From positions 310,001 through 374,000 of the forward strand of contig NZ_SATR01000001.1 of assembly GCF_004551525.1 (NCBI RefSeq): DNA of 64,000 nucleotides, read 5' to 3'. This DNA is from Vibrio ouci. Lineage in GTDB: Bacteria > Pseudomonadota > Gammaproteobacteria > Enterobacterales > Vibrionaceae. This document shows, one piece after another, positions 1 through 8,465 of the stretch (positions are counted from its first letter, which is position 1; each line of letters begins with the position of its first letter). Below the pieces are notes generated by a model. It ran no database searches, was not told where the DNA came from, and saw nothing but the letters and a program-made list of their open reading frames with translations. The position numbers and the translations under genes are program-made.

Positions 1-806
1 ACTACGTCATAACTCATATCCGTTTCCATACTCGGGTAAGGAGTAATTAACTCACCACTATCGATATATGGTTTGACGAAATGATAACGCCCCATTGCCA
101 CACCGACATGATTACGAGCACATTGGGTCCCCATATCACGGTGGCTAACACAGTAAAACTGTTCGAATAGGTTGACCTTAACCCCAATATGTTTAATCCA
201 TCTTTGCCAGACATCTGATTCAAGAGCATGGATGAAATTTACTCGGTGAAGTGACTCTAGGCCATCGTCAAATATACCGAGATCTTTGGCATATTTAGGC
301 GTGCAAACCGGTAAGTACTTCTCACCGAACAAGCGTTTTCGGTACATATCAGGCAGTTGATTTGTACCGTAGTAAATCGCCAAATCTAACTGACCTTGGT
401 TATAGTTTTGTTCTTCTTGAGCAAAAATATTGAGATTAAGCCTCGGGTACCTTTGCTTAAAATCCGCAATACGCGGCAGTAGCCAACCATTGGCAAACGC
501 TGGACTCATGGCAATGTTTAGCTGTCCATGCAGTTCGGTGTTATTAATCTGTTCAATATCGCTATAGATGAGGCCTAACGACTTTGAGATTGTTTTGTTG
601 AACCTTTCCCCTTCAGGAGTCAGCTCTAGCTTGCGTGTCCCTCTTACAAACAGGTTAAAGCCAAGTTCACCTTCTAATACTTTGATGCGATGACTTACTG
701 CACCTTGGGTTAAGTGAAGCTTTTTTGCTGCCAACGTGAAGCTCATCATTTTCGCCGCCACATTGAAGGTATGCAGATTTCTCAGTAACTGTTGTTGGTT
801 TGCCAT
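1..806 (-). CDS. LysR-family regulator, DsdC-like (3' end cut by window edge)
   Basis: Translation from the ATG at 804-806 stays open to the left edge, giving 268 residues of a typical ~300-residue LysR protein. The N-terminal winged helix-turn-helix (about residues 12-70) contains LAAKKLHLTQGAVSHRIKVL, and the substrate-binding domain follows (LNIAMSPAFANGWLLPRI, DLAIYYG, NHVGVAMGR). These stretches resemble the D-serine regulator DsdC more than other LysR proteins I know. The gene is divergent from the PTS permease at 982, so it probably controls it. A near-perfect palindrome lies 8 bp upstream of the start. Family assignment is secure; the effector is unknown, and the DsdC resemblance does not prove a D-serine ligand. 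Confidence 0.88.
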   Translation of the reverse strand, partial: MANQQQLLRNLHTFNVAAKMMSFTLAAKKLHLTQGAVSHRIKVLEGELGFNLFVRGTRKLELTPEGERFNKTISKSLGLIYSDIEQINNTELHGQLNIAMSPAFANGWLLPRIADFKQRYPRLNLNIFAQEEQNYNQGQLDLAIYYGTNQLPDMYRKRLFGEKYLPVCTPKYAKDLGIFDDGLESLHRVNFIHALESDVWQRWIKHIGVKVNLFEQFYCVSHRDMGTQCARNHVGVAMGRYHFVKPYIDSGELITPYPSMETDMSYDV

Positions 807-813
807 ACGCACT

Positions 814-838
814 TATGCATTAAAATTTTTAATTCATA
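814..838. promoter_or_regulatory. 25-bp palindrome, candidate LysR operator
   Basis: Twelve-base arms (TATGCATTAAAA and TTTTAATTCATA) flank one central T, with a single mismatch between the arms. The site sits 8 bp upstream of the lysR start, in the divergent promoter region shared with the PTS gene. LysR proteins bind AT-rich dyads of this kind and often autoregulate. Binding by this regulator is inferred from position only. Confidence 0.5.
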
Positions 839-864
839 GTGTGACCTATTTCGTTTGTTCGCAC

Positions 865-880
865 CGTGAATTAACTCATA
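865..880. promoter_or_regulatory. Possible CRP site upstream of the PTS permease
   Basis: CGTGA-ATTAAC-TCATA keeps the GTGA-N6-TCA core of the CRP consensus TGTGA-N6-TCACA. It lies about 100 bp upstream of the permease ATG. CRP control of sugar PTS genes is common in vibrios, but the match is partial and could be chance. Confidence 0.3.
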
Positions 881-981
881 AAATCAACCACAGAAAGCTA
901 TCAATAGAGAGCACGTTGCGTCTGACTCTCGCCAAACGGCTCTCATATTAAAAATATTAATTTAATATCTTAGGGGCAAAT

Positions 982-2448
982 ATGAACATACTTGGATATA
1001 TGCAGAAAGTGGGTAAGGCGTTGATGGTACCCGTTGCCACACTGCCAGCAGCCGCAATCCTGATGGGTATCGGCTATTGGCTGGATCCTGTTGGTTGGGG
1101 TTCAGAAAACATTCTTGCAGCATTTTTAATTAAGTCTGGCGGCGCAATCATCGATAACATGGCGGTGCTATTCGCGGTCGGTGTGGCATTTGGCCTAAGC
1201 CGAGACAAAAACGGTTCAGCGGCGCTATCGGGCTTCGTGATGTTCTTAGTGGTAACCACACTTCTCGCACCTGGTTCTGTTGCTCAGTTAACGGGTGTTG
1301 ACGCAAGCGAAGTACCTGATGCTTTTGCTAAGATCAGTAACCAATTTATCGGTATTATCATCGGTATTATCATCGGTATTATTTCTGCTGAGATCTATAA
1401 CCGTTACTCAAGTGTCGAGCTGCCTCAGGCACTGGCATTCTTTAGCGGCAAGCGCTTAGTTCCAATCCTAACCTCTCTTGCTGGTATGGTGCTGTCATTT
1501 GCTCTGCTTTACATCTGGCCGGCTGTGTACGATGCACTGATCCTATTTGGCATCAAGCTTGAGAGCATGGGCTCAGTTGGTGCTGGTCTATTTGGCTTCT
1601 TTAACCGTCTATTCCTATCGGTAGGTATGCACCACGCACTCTACCCAGTATTCTGGTTCGACGTTGTAGGCATTAATGATATTCCTAACTTCTTAGGCGG
1701 CGCTCAGTCGATTGCCAATGGTACGGGTATTCCTGGAAAAACAGGTATGTACCAAGCTGGTTTCTTCCCAATCATGATGTTTGGTCTACCTGCGGCTGCA
1801 CTCGCTATGTACCACTGCGCGGACGCTAAAAATAAGAACCAAGTGTTTGCAATCATGCTGGCAGCAGGTATGGCTTCGTTCTTCACAGGTATTACTGAGC
1901 CACTAGAATTCAGCTTTATGTTCCTAGCACCAGTACTGTTCCTAATTCACGCAGTTCTTACTGGTATCTCGTTATACATAGCTGCGTCAATGGAATGGAT
2001 GGCAGGCTTTGGTTTCTCGGCAGGTCTGGTTGACTTCGTGCTATCGAGCCAAAACCCTCTAGCGACCAACTGGTACATGCTAATACTACAAGGTCTTGTA
2101 TTCTTTACGCTTTACTACGTTATTTTCCGCTTCGCCATCGTTAAGTTTAACCTTAAAACGCCTGGCCGCGGTGAGGACCTATCGAAAGAAGAGTCTCAAG
2201 ATATTCCAGAACTGACGGCTGAATACATTAAGGCAATTGGTGGCGCTGATAACATCATCGAGGTAGACAACTGTATTACTCGCCTTCGCTTAGGAGTGAA
2301 AGATTCATCACTGGCTGACAGTGCGAAGTTGAAACAGCTCGGTGCTGCGGGTGTCGTCCCTGTCGGTAAGAATGGACTTCAGGTCATCATCGGTTTAGGC
2401 AAAGTAGACAAGGTTGCCGAACAGATGAAGCTACAACTGGCTAACTAA
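982..2448 (+). CDS. PTS IIBC permease, NagE/PtsG (glucose-GlcNAc) family
   Basis: A 488-residue inner-membrane permease that would import and phosphorylate a hexose or amino sugar. The EIIC domain fills residues 1-390 with many hydrophobic helices and motifs close to NagE ([23 protein letters not shown], FTGITEPLEFSFMFLAPV). The EIIB domain is C-terminal, with phospho-acceptor Cys431 in DNCITRLRL. E. coli NagE carries a fused EIIA domain; here there is none, so a separate EIIA-Glc would be needed. The start has AGGGG at 972-976, five bases upstream. An in-frame 12-bp tandem repeat (1348-1380) encodes an Ile/Gly run in one helix. The divergent LysR gene is the likely regulator. The sugar specificity is not determined, and a second family member (ptsG) lies at 54712. 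Confidence 0.88.
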   Translation: MNILGYMQKVGKALMVPVATLPAAAILMGIGYWLDPVGWGSENILAAFLIKSGGAIIDNMAVLFAVGVAFGLSRDKNGSAALSGFVMFLVVTTLLAPGSVAQLTGVDASEVPDAFAKISNQFIGIIIGIIIGIISAEIYNRYSSVELPQALAFFSGKRLVPILTSLAGMVLSFALLYIWPAVYDALILFGIKLESMGSVGAGLFGFFNRLFLSVGMHHALYPVFWFDVVGINDIPNFLGGAQSIANGTGIPGKTGMYQAGFFPIMMFGLPAAALAMYHCADAKNKNQVFAIMLAAGMASFFTGITEPLEFSFMFLAPVLFLIHAVLTGISLYIAASMEWMAGFGFSAGLVDFVLSSQNPLATNWYMLILQGLVFFTLYYVIFRFAIVKFNLKTPGRGEDLSKEESQDIPELTAEYIKAIGGADNIIEVDNCITRLRLGVKDSSLADSAKLKQLGAAGVVPVGKNGLQVIIGLGKVDKVAEQMKLQLAN

Positions 2449-2490
2449 TAAATAAGAGTTTGTGGTGATTCACCTTCACCACGCCCCCCT

Positions 2491-2533
2491 GAAGTGCAGT
2501 TTTCGCTTAGTCACCGAATCTGCACTTCTTTTT
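2491..2533 (+). terminator. Terminator of the PTS gene
   Basis: A perfect 9-bp stem (GAAGTGCAG at 2491-2499 with CTGCACTTC at 2520-2528) is followed by five T residues. The 20-base loop is long. The T run overlaps the stop codon of the convergent menE gene. A second inverted repeat, GTGGTGA/TCACCAC, lies just before it at 2462-2482. Confidence 0.7.
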
Positions 2534-3911
2534 ATATCTGGCTTGCTAGCCACTCTTTCACCGACTTCCTCGACACCTTGATGCCACTTTGCAAAAGCGT
2601 TTCCGGCATAGAGTAATAAGCAATTGGCCATTTGAACTTAACTAACCGTTGTTGCAGATAGGCCTCAATTTCGCATTTTTCCAACGCATGAGTAAATATG
2701 CAAACCGCAACTGGGCGATGGCCAAACTCAGCATCGGCGATAGGCACAACAATAGCTTGAGAAATATCAGGCACCTGCATCAGGGCAGCTTCAATCTCTT
2801 CGCAATGAACATTTTCACCACCGGAAATAAACTGGTTATCCGCTCGGCCAATGATTTTCAGCTCATCAGACACCCACTCACCTAAGTCTTTGCTATCAAA
2901 CCAACCATTTTCGACTAGTGGAGTTAGCTTCCCTTTACGGTAATAACCGGATGCAAGAGTTTCTCCGCCAATATAGATCCGCTGCCCTTCAAGTTTCAGC
3001 TCTCGGTTAGGTAGCACCTTGCCTGCGCTGTAGTGTTCATCGATACGTTTAGCCGTTACCGTCGAGGCGGCTTCGGTCATGCCATAACCTAGCCAAGTTT
3101 CGATACCTTGTTTGGCCGCTTGCTGACTCAATGCTAAAGGCACATGACTGCCTCCGAGCAAGACATGACTCAGTGACAAACACACTTTATCGTCAAGCAA
3201 ACGCTTTAGCTGAGTCGCGACCAAAGAGGCATGACTAACCCCAAGTATGTCTGTCGCCAAATCTCCTGTGCCTACCTTGATGATTGCACCACTGTATAAC
3301 CAGCGATAAACAATCGCTAAACCTGAGACATGGTACATAGGCAAACTCAATAACCAAGTATCGCCTTGCTGATAGGAAAATGGTTCCAGCAGCCCCGACG
3401 CCGAGGCGAGATGCTGACGAGAAGTGTGAGTGACCGCTTTCGGTGTGCCCGTCGAACCGGATGTGAAAACAATCGAAGCGAGGTTATCAGGTTGGTAAGC
3501 ACTAACTTCTTGAGGCTCTACCGTCTCGCCATATCGAATATTGCTGATCGCGCTTAGCTCTTGACACTCAACATTAATCCACACCCTTTGCTTCGACTTC
3601 GATAAGTACAAGGTATCGAGTTTATTGTCTAGCTCAGCACGAGTTTGTGGCATGGTAAGCGCGCAGGTAACACCTAGCTCTAAACAAGCTAAGAAGATAA
3701 TTATCTGCTCAATGCTGTTCTTACCAACACTGGTGAGTACGTCTCCAGCCTCAAGCCCCTGCTGATTTAGGTGATTAGCTACTTTGGCGACTAAATCATT
3801 CAGCTCAGCCCAAGTATAATTTCTATCACTTGTTTCGAGTGCGCATAAAGATGGGCTCATTAGAGCCCATTGTTTTAAAGGAGAAAGTTCGCGCAGCATT
3901 ACGATTGCCAT
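2532..3911 (-). CDS. menE: o-succinylbenzoate--CoA ligase MenE
   Basis: A 459-residue cytoplasmic acyl-activating enzyme that adenylates o-succinylbenzoate and joins it to CoA in menaquinone synthesis. The ATP-binding signature FTSGSTGTPKAV spans residues 149-160, YGMTE spans 276-280, and the C-terminal lid has the GRADNQFISGGENVH segment. It is the last gene of the men operon and overlaps the end of menC by 13 bp, which suggests translational coupling. A second Met at codon 5 (3899) is an alternative start; neither has a strong Shine-Dalgarno. Length and motifs fit the family. Confidence 0.95.
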   Translation of the reverse strand: MAIVMLRELSPLKQWALMSPSLCALETSDRNYTWAELNDLVAKVANHLNQQGLEAGDVLTSVGKNSIEQIIIFLACLELGVTCALTMPQTRAELDNKLDTLYLSKSKQRVWINVECQELSAISNIRYGETVEPQEVSAYQPDNLASIVFTSGSTGTPKAVTHTSRQHLASASGLLEPFSYQQGDTWLLSLPMYHVSGLAIVYRWLYSGAIIKVGTGDLATDILGVSHASLVATQLKRLLDDKVCLSLSHVLLGGSHVPLALSQQAAKQGIETWLGYGMTEAASTVTAKRIDEHYSAGKVLPNRELKLEGQRIYIGGETLASGYYRKGKLTPLVENGWFDSKDLGEWVSDELKIIGRADNQFISGGENVHCEEIEAALMQVPDISQAIVVPIADAEFGHRPVAVCIFTHALEKCEIEAYLQQRLVKFKWPIAYYSMPETLLQSGIKVSRKSVKEWLASQI

Positions 3912-4885
3912 ATCAATGGCTGTTCTGCCAGGCTGACAACTGGCAACTCACAAGAAGGCCATGGAGTTTCAAGCTGCTGAGCAAATAACCCAACCGTATC
4001 TAATCCCGGCACTTCATCAGGCAACTGCCAATGCGCAAATCTTGCTAGCTGGGTTAGACCCAAACTAGATTCAATGCTAGAGCTTACCACTGCCTTGATG
4101 CCGAGCAACTTAGCTTTATCGATCAACTCAATACAGCGCTCTACTGAACCAATTAGGGTCGGCTTAATAACAATGGCTTTGGCCCCGTTTAGGTCCTCAA
4201 GCTTAAAGTCATCTTTACGAATCGCATGTTGCAGTGTTTCATCCCAAGCGATCGCAATACCGGTATTGATCGCAAATGAAAAGCTATCACCGGGTACCTG
4301 ACAAGGCTCTTCAATAAACGCAATTCGACCACGCAGTGACGGCGCTATTTTTTTCGCAAACTGCTCAGCCTTTTCAGCACTCCACGCTCGGTTTGCATCC
4401 AAGCGTAGCGTCAAATCAGGAATCGACTCCAAAAACAGACTGACTAGCATTCCATCACGGATAGGTTCGTATAAGCCAACCTTGATCTTAGCGACTTTCT
4501 CACCTGTCATAGCGTTTAGCTTTGGCAGTAACTCATCTGGGTCACCAGAGCATAGCGGCGCAGCTTGATAGCTACCGTTTACCGGAAGCTCTTTGTTAAG
4601 CTCCATCTGAGCCATAGAAAGTCCAAATGCGACAGACGGAAATAGCTCATCAAGTTTTAACTCTGAACCTTGGTGCCACAATTCGAGCTGCTCAACGAGT
4701 TGCGAGTAAACCTCATCCATGGTTTCTACGCTAAAGCCAGGTAGTGGAGCAATTTCGCCTCTACCAACATCGCTGTCCAAGCTTAGCTCGACAACAAACC
4801 CTTCACGATGTTTTAGCCTTTGTTCACGCAGTATCACGCCACTGTCCATCGGCAATTCATAGCGATACAGTTTGGCTGATCTCAT
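3899..4885 (-). CDS. menC: o-succinylbenzoate synthase MenC
   Basis: A 328-residue enolase-superfamily enzyme that dehydrates SHCHC to o-succinylbenzoate. The expected catalytic residues are visible: the KxK pair K133/K135 (AKIKVGLY), metal ligands D163 (RLDANRAW), E192 (FIEEPC) and D215 (IAWDET), and the second-face lysine K241 (AIVIKPTL). It follows menB after a 175-bp gap that carries an ERIC-like palindrome, while its 3' end overlaps menE. That gap is the only substantial one in the operon. Confidence 0.96.
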   Translation of the reverse strand: MRSAKLYRYELPMDSGVILREQRLKHREGFVVELSLDSDVGRGEIAPLPGFSVETMDEVYSQLVEQLELWHQGSELKLDELFPSVAFGLSMAQMELNKELPVNGSYQAAPLCSGDPDELLPKLNAMTGEKVAKIKVGLYEPIRDGMLVSLFLESIPDLTLRLDANRAWSAEKAEQFAKKIAPSLRGRIAFIEEPCQVPGDSFSFAINTGIAIAWDETLQHAIRKDDFKLEDLNGAKAIVIKPTLIGSVERCIELIDKAKLLGIKAVVSSSIESSLGLTQLARFAHWQLPDEVPGLDTVGLFAQQLETPWPSCELPVVSLAEQPLIWQS

Positions 4886-4948
4886 AGCAATATCCCTTTA
4901 TATTTTGATTTAAATGTAGCTTGTATTGGATATTTCACCCATTTGTAC

Positions 4949-5054
4949 GTTGATATCTAAGCTATAGCCTTAAGAGCAAGGAGAGGACGCGCAGTTTATA
5001 AGCATAAATGAGCATCCTCGACGTAGCTATTGAGGCTAGAGCGACGATATCGAC
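4949..5054. repeat. ERIC-like 106-bp imperfect palindrome between menB and menC
   Basis: The left arm (4949-4975) and the reverse complement of the right arm (5028-5054) agree at about 20 of 27 positions, including GATATC and TAGCCT cores. Pairing continues inward: GAGGACGCGCA (4983-4993) matches the reverse complement of the segment ending at 5019 (GAGGATGCTCA), and TTTAT matches on both sides. The centre resembles the ERIC core (AG-TTTA-TAAG-TAA-TGA). ERIC elements are short non-coding palindromes known from enterobacteria and vibrios. The palindrome is seen directly; the ERIC identity is inferred from memory of the consensus. Confidence 0.65.
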
Positions 5055-5060
5055 AACAAA

Positions 5061-5927
5061 TTAAGGGTTGCGTGGGAATTTGTTGAAGTCCGGACGACGC
5101 TTTTCATTAAATGCATTGCGCCCTTCTTGTCCTTCCTCTGTCATGTAGAACATCATGGTTGCGTTACCCGCTAGCTCTTGAAGACCCGCTTGGCCGTCAC
5201 AATCAGCGTTCAGTGCCGCTTTCAGACAACGTAGTGCCATTGGGCTGTGTTGTAGCGTCTCGCGACACCAGCGTACCGTCTCTTTTTCTAGCTCTTCAAC
5301 TGGAACAACTGTGTTTACTAGCCCCATATCCAATGCTTCTTGAGCATCGTAGAAACGACATAGGAACCAGATTTCACGTGCTTTTTTCTGACCCACGATA
5401 CGAGCCATGTAAGACGCGCCCCAACCGCCATCAAATGAGCCAACTTTCGGTCCAGTTTGACCAAACTGCGCGTTTTCAGCCGCGATCGTTAGGTCACACA
5501 TCATATGCAGAACATGACCACCACCGACAGCCCAACCTGCAACCGCTGCGATTACAGGCTTAGGACAAGTACGAATTTGGCGTTGGAAGTCTAAAACGTT
5601 TAGGTGGTGAGTACCTGAATCATCTTGGTAACCGCCGTAGTCGCCGCGAATTTTCTGGTCGCCACCAGAACAGAAGGCTTTCTCACCTAAGCCAGTCAAA
5701 ATAATCACACCAACACCTTCGTCGTAACGAGCATCAGCAAGAGCATTAATCATCTCTTTTACTGTTTGCGGACGAAAAGCGTTGCGAACTTGAGGGCGAG
5801 CAATGGTAATTTTTGCGATGCCATCTTCTGATTTATGGTATTGAATATCTTCATATTCACCTGTGCAGTCATTCCAGTTAACTGGTGCGTATAGTTCTTC
5901 TTCTGAGATACCGACTGTTTTTGCCAT
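5061..5927 (-). CDS. menB: 1,4-dihydroxy-2-naphthoyl-CoA synthase MenB
   Basis: A 288-residue crotonase-fold enzyme that closes the naphthoquinone ring of o-succinylbenzoyl-CoA. Visible signatures are the oxyanion-hole segment FCSGGDQ (85-91), GWAVGGGH (131-138), and [12 protein letters not shown] (157-168) with the conserved catalytic Asp166. The start has AGGA about six bases upstream in the menH-menB gap of 41 bp. Length matches the family closely. Confidence 0.97.
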   Translation of the reverse strand: MAKTVGISEEELYAPVNWNDCTGEYEDIQYHKSEDGIAKITIARPQVRNAFRPQTVKEMINALADARYDEGVGVIILTGLGEKAFCSGGDQKIRGDYGGYQDDSGTHHLNVLDFQRQIRTCPKPVIAAVAGWAVGGGHVLHMMCDLTIAAENAQFGQTGPKVGSFDGGWGASYMARIVGQKKAREIWFLCRFYDAQEALDMGLVNTVVPVEELEKETVRWCRETLQHSPMALRCLKAALNADCDGQAGLQELAGNATMMFYMTEEGQEGRNAFNEKRRPDFNKFPRNP

Positions 5928-5968
5928 GGTGATTCCTGTTTGTTTACCTAATAACTCAACTTAACGAC

Positions 5969-6745
5969 TCAAAGCGTATTGAGTTGAGCTTTTATGATTT
6001 CTGCAAAAGCTTGAGGTTGTTCGATATGAACATTGTGTCCAGCTTGTGCAACTTGGCTAAAAGACAAACCGCTTTGTTCGGCCAACTGACTAAACTTATT
6101 GTCTTTCTCGCCACAAATATAATGTGTTGTTAAGCCCGAGCATTTTAATCGCTCAAGCAAATAATCTTGTCTAGCTAGCGAAGTAGCTTCGAGCACACTC
6201 GCTACTGAAGTGCCTAGATTAGCACTGCGTTTTAATATCAGGTTTTGTCTTTGCTCATGGTTTAGTGAACTAAAGACGCGCTGCAAATACCAATCGGCCA
6301 ACACCTGCTCAATTGGCTCATTTCTAAAACGTTCAGCCCAGCGATGATCGTTATCCCAACGAGCTTTTTTGTCTTGCTCGGTTTGCAAGCCAAAGTTCCC
6401 GCCTTCAACAATAAGGCGTTGAATATTAAGAGATGAAAAGTAGTGATTCGCCACACCGGACATCGCTATCCTTCCCCCCAAGGAATAGCCAACTAATACT
6501 ATAGGCTGCTCTGGACTCACATGGGTGAGAAGAGTGTCAGATATTTGATCGCAACAATCTTCAAAATTGAAACAAGAGCGTAATGCGCTCATTCCATGCC
6601 CCGGAAGGTCGATGGTAATCGAGGGAAAATCACTAAGTTGCTGGCGAACCTGATGCCAATCTTTACCACAGCCCAGCAAACCATGAAGATACACAACAAT
6701 GGGTTTTGATTGGCTATCGCTGAGAGTGGGATGACTAAAGAGCAT
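5969..6745 (-). CDS. menH: SHCHC synthase MenH (alpha/beta hydrolase)
   Basis: A 258-residue alpha/beta-hydrolase that eliminates pyruvate from SEPHCHC to give SHCHC. The HGLLGCGKDW segment (21-30) is the oxyanion loop. The nucleophile Ser88 sits in GYSLGG (86-91), and Asp215 (CGEKD) and His237 (AGHNVH) complete the triad. The start overlaps the end of menD by 11 bp, so translation is probably coupled. The position between menD and menB is the standard gammaproteobacterial order. Confidence 0.93.
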   Translation of the reverse strand: MLFSHPTLSDSQSKPIVVYLHGLLGCGKDWHQVRQQLSDFPSITIDLPGHGMSALRSCFNFEDCCDQISDTLLTHVSPEQPIVLVGYSLGGRIAMSGVANHYFSSLNIQRLIVEGGNFGLQTEQDKKARWDNDHRWAERFRNEPIEQVLADWYLQRVFSSLNHEQRQNLILKRSANLGTSVASVLEATSLARQDYLLERLKCSGLTTHYICGEKDNKFSQLAEQSGLSFSQVAQAGHNVHIEQPQAFAEIIKAQLNTL

Positions 6746-8465
6746 AGACTTGTTGAATAAACTCTTTCAGTTGAGAGGAAGCTTGTTCCGGAGGAGTTTG
6801 AACCTCTACCAATAGCGTACCTTGCCCACCAAGTAAGTGACTGTTCACTGTTTCTGTGTAAGCGGCTAAGGTTTCAGGTTTGCTATACGCCAGTTTGAAT
6901 TGCTTGGCAGCATGCTCGAAATCAAAGCCATGAGGCATTTGGTAGAGCGATTGTTTCTGCTGCTGTGGCACTGGCAGTAAATCAAATATTGCCCCGCCAT
7001 CGTTATTGGTCACCACAACAACAACTGGCGTCGATTGGTGCGACAGAAGCGCGAGCGAATTAATATCGTAAAGCAGTGACGTATCACCAATAAATACTAC
7101 GGTCGGTGATTGATTTGCTCGAATCACGCCTGTTGCCGTCGCAATCAGTCCATCGATACCCGAAGCTCCGCGGTTACTGTATACGGAGTAATCCGCCACG
7201 CCGCTGAACATATCCACCAGACGAACAAATAGGCTGTTCCCTAAGAAGATATCGGTATTTAAAGGGAGCTGATTGAGGTTTAACGCCAAACCAATCTCAC
7301 TCAAACAAGCTGGTGCTGCAAGGTGAAGCTGAGCAAGTGACGCCACTTGTTGAGAAATATGCGATAGTTCTTTTGCCCAACCAGCGGCTGAACAAGTTAA
7401 TGGTTGTATCGCGCTAACAACTTGGGTTAACCATGGTTCAATTGCCGCAACATGGTGCGTTTGCATCAAATGAGCTTGATTGTTGCGCTCTCTTTTCGGG
7501 TCAAGAAAATGATAGAGTGCACCGCGCTGTTCAACTTGCTCGACTAGCCATTGATTGAGACGTTTCGATACAACTCGCGAGCCCACTTGAAGGATCAATT
7601 CACATTGATTAAGCAGTGCTGTATTAGCACTGTTTTGTAGCCAGATATCATAGTGAGCCCAGTCAGACGTTACCCCTGCTTGCGGATCAATAAAAATCGG
7701 CCAGCCAAGTTTATCGGCTAACTGTTTCGCTTTCTTCGCTTCGCTCAAGCTGACACTGCCGACAATGATGGCGCCTTTTTTCGAGGCAAACTCAGCGACG
7801 TTGATATGAGGCACAGCCGAGTATGAACGCTGGCAAGTGTAGGTATCTTTATTCGCAAGCCAAGTACTCACTTCATCAATATAACCTTGATAAATTGACT
7901 TGTTTTCGTTGCTATATAACGGCTCAGGGAACGGGCAATTAATATGTACCGCTCTTCCCTGCTGTTGTTGCTCAAACATTACTTGGTCAATCGACGTCAA
8001 TAACCACTTCAACGGTGTATTCAATGACGGGCTTGGCAGTTCAAGCGCTGACGTTACATGAGATGAGAAAATGCCCGATTGGTTGATGGCTTGATTGGCA
8101 CCGCAACCAACCAACTCAATAGGTCTATCAGCAGTCAGCACAACCAGTTTTTCACCGGTCAGTTTTGCTTCAGCAATCGCAGGAAGCAAGTTTGTCACCG
8201 CTGTACCAGAAGTCACCACGATCGCTACTGGCTTGCCGCTGGCTTTTGCTAAACCCAGCGCGAGAAAACCAAGTCCGCGCTCATCAAAATGGGTATGTAA
8301 ATTCAGTTTTGGATTTTCATCGGCTTCAAGTATCAGTGGCGTTGAGCGCGAACCGGGAGCGACACAAAGATCGGTGACACCGTGACGAGTCAGTTCTTCA
8401 AGTAACACTTGACACCAAATTCGATTCAGTACCGCTTGATTGATAGTCTGCGTTAGGTCGCTCAT
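6735..8465 (-). CDS. menD: SEPHCHC synthase MenD (thiamine diphosphate enzyme)
   Basis: A 576-residue enzyme adding the succinyl-semialdehyde unit from 2-oxoglutarate to isochorismate. The N-terminal pyrimidine-binding domain has GVTDLCVAPGSRSTPL near residue 30, and the C-terminal diphosphate-binding motif runs from GDTS (460) to NN (487-488). SNRGASGIDG is also typical of MenD. The start codon overlaps the stop of menF (TAATG), and its end overlaps menH. Confidence 0.97.
   Translation of the reverse strand: MSDLTQTINQAVLNRIWCQVLLEELTRHGVTDLCVAPGSRSTPLILEADENPKLNLHTHFDERGLGFLALGLAKASGKPVAIVVTSGTAVTNLLPAIAEAKLTGEKLVVLTADRPIELVGCGANQAINQSGIFSSHVTSALELPSPSLNTPLKWLLTSIDQVMFEQQQQGRAVHINCPFPEPLYSNENKSIYQGYIDEVSTWLANKDTYTCQRSYSAVPHINVAEFASKKGAIIVGSVSLSEAKKAKQLADKLGWPIFIDPQAGVTSDWAHYDIWLQNSANTALLNQCELILQVGSRVVSKRLNQWLVEQVEQRGALYHFLDPKRERNNQAHLMQTHHVAAIEPWLTQVVSAIQPLTCSAAGWAKELSHISQQVASLAQLHLAAPACLSEIGLALNLNQLPLNTDIFLGNSLFVRLVDMFSGVADYSVYSNRGASGIDGLIATATGVIRANQSPTVVFIGDTSLLYDINSLALLSHQSTPVVVVVTNNDGGAIFDLLPVPQQQKQSLYQMPHGFDFEHAAKQFKLAYSKPETLAAYTETVNSHLLGGQGTLLVEVQTPPEQASSQLKEFIQQVYAL

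Noticed and set aside
736..951. 71-codon plus-strand frame upstream of the PTS gene
   Set aside because: It overlaps the start of the lysR gene and the divergent promoter region, and shows no protein-like features.
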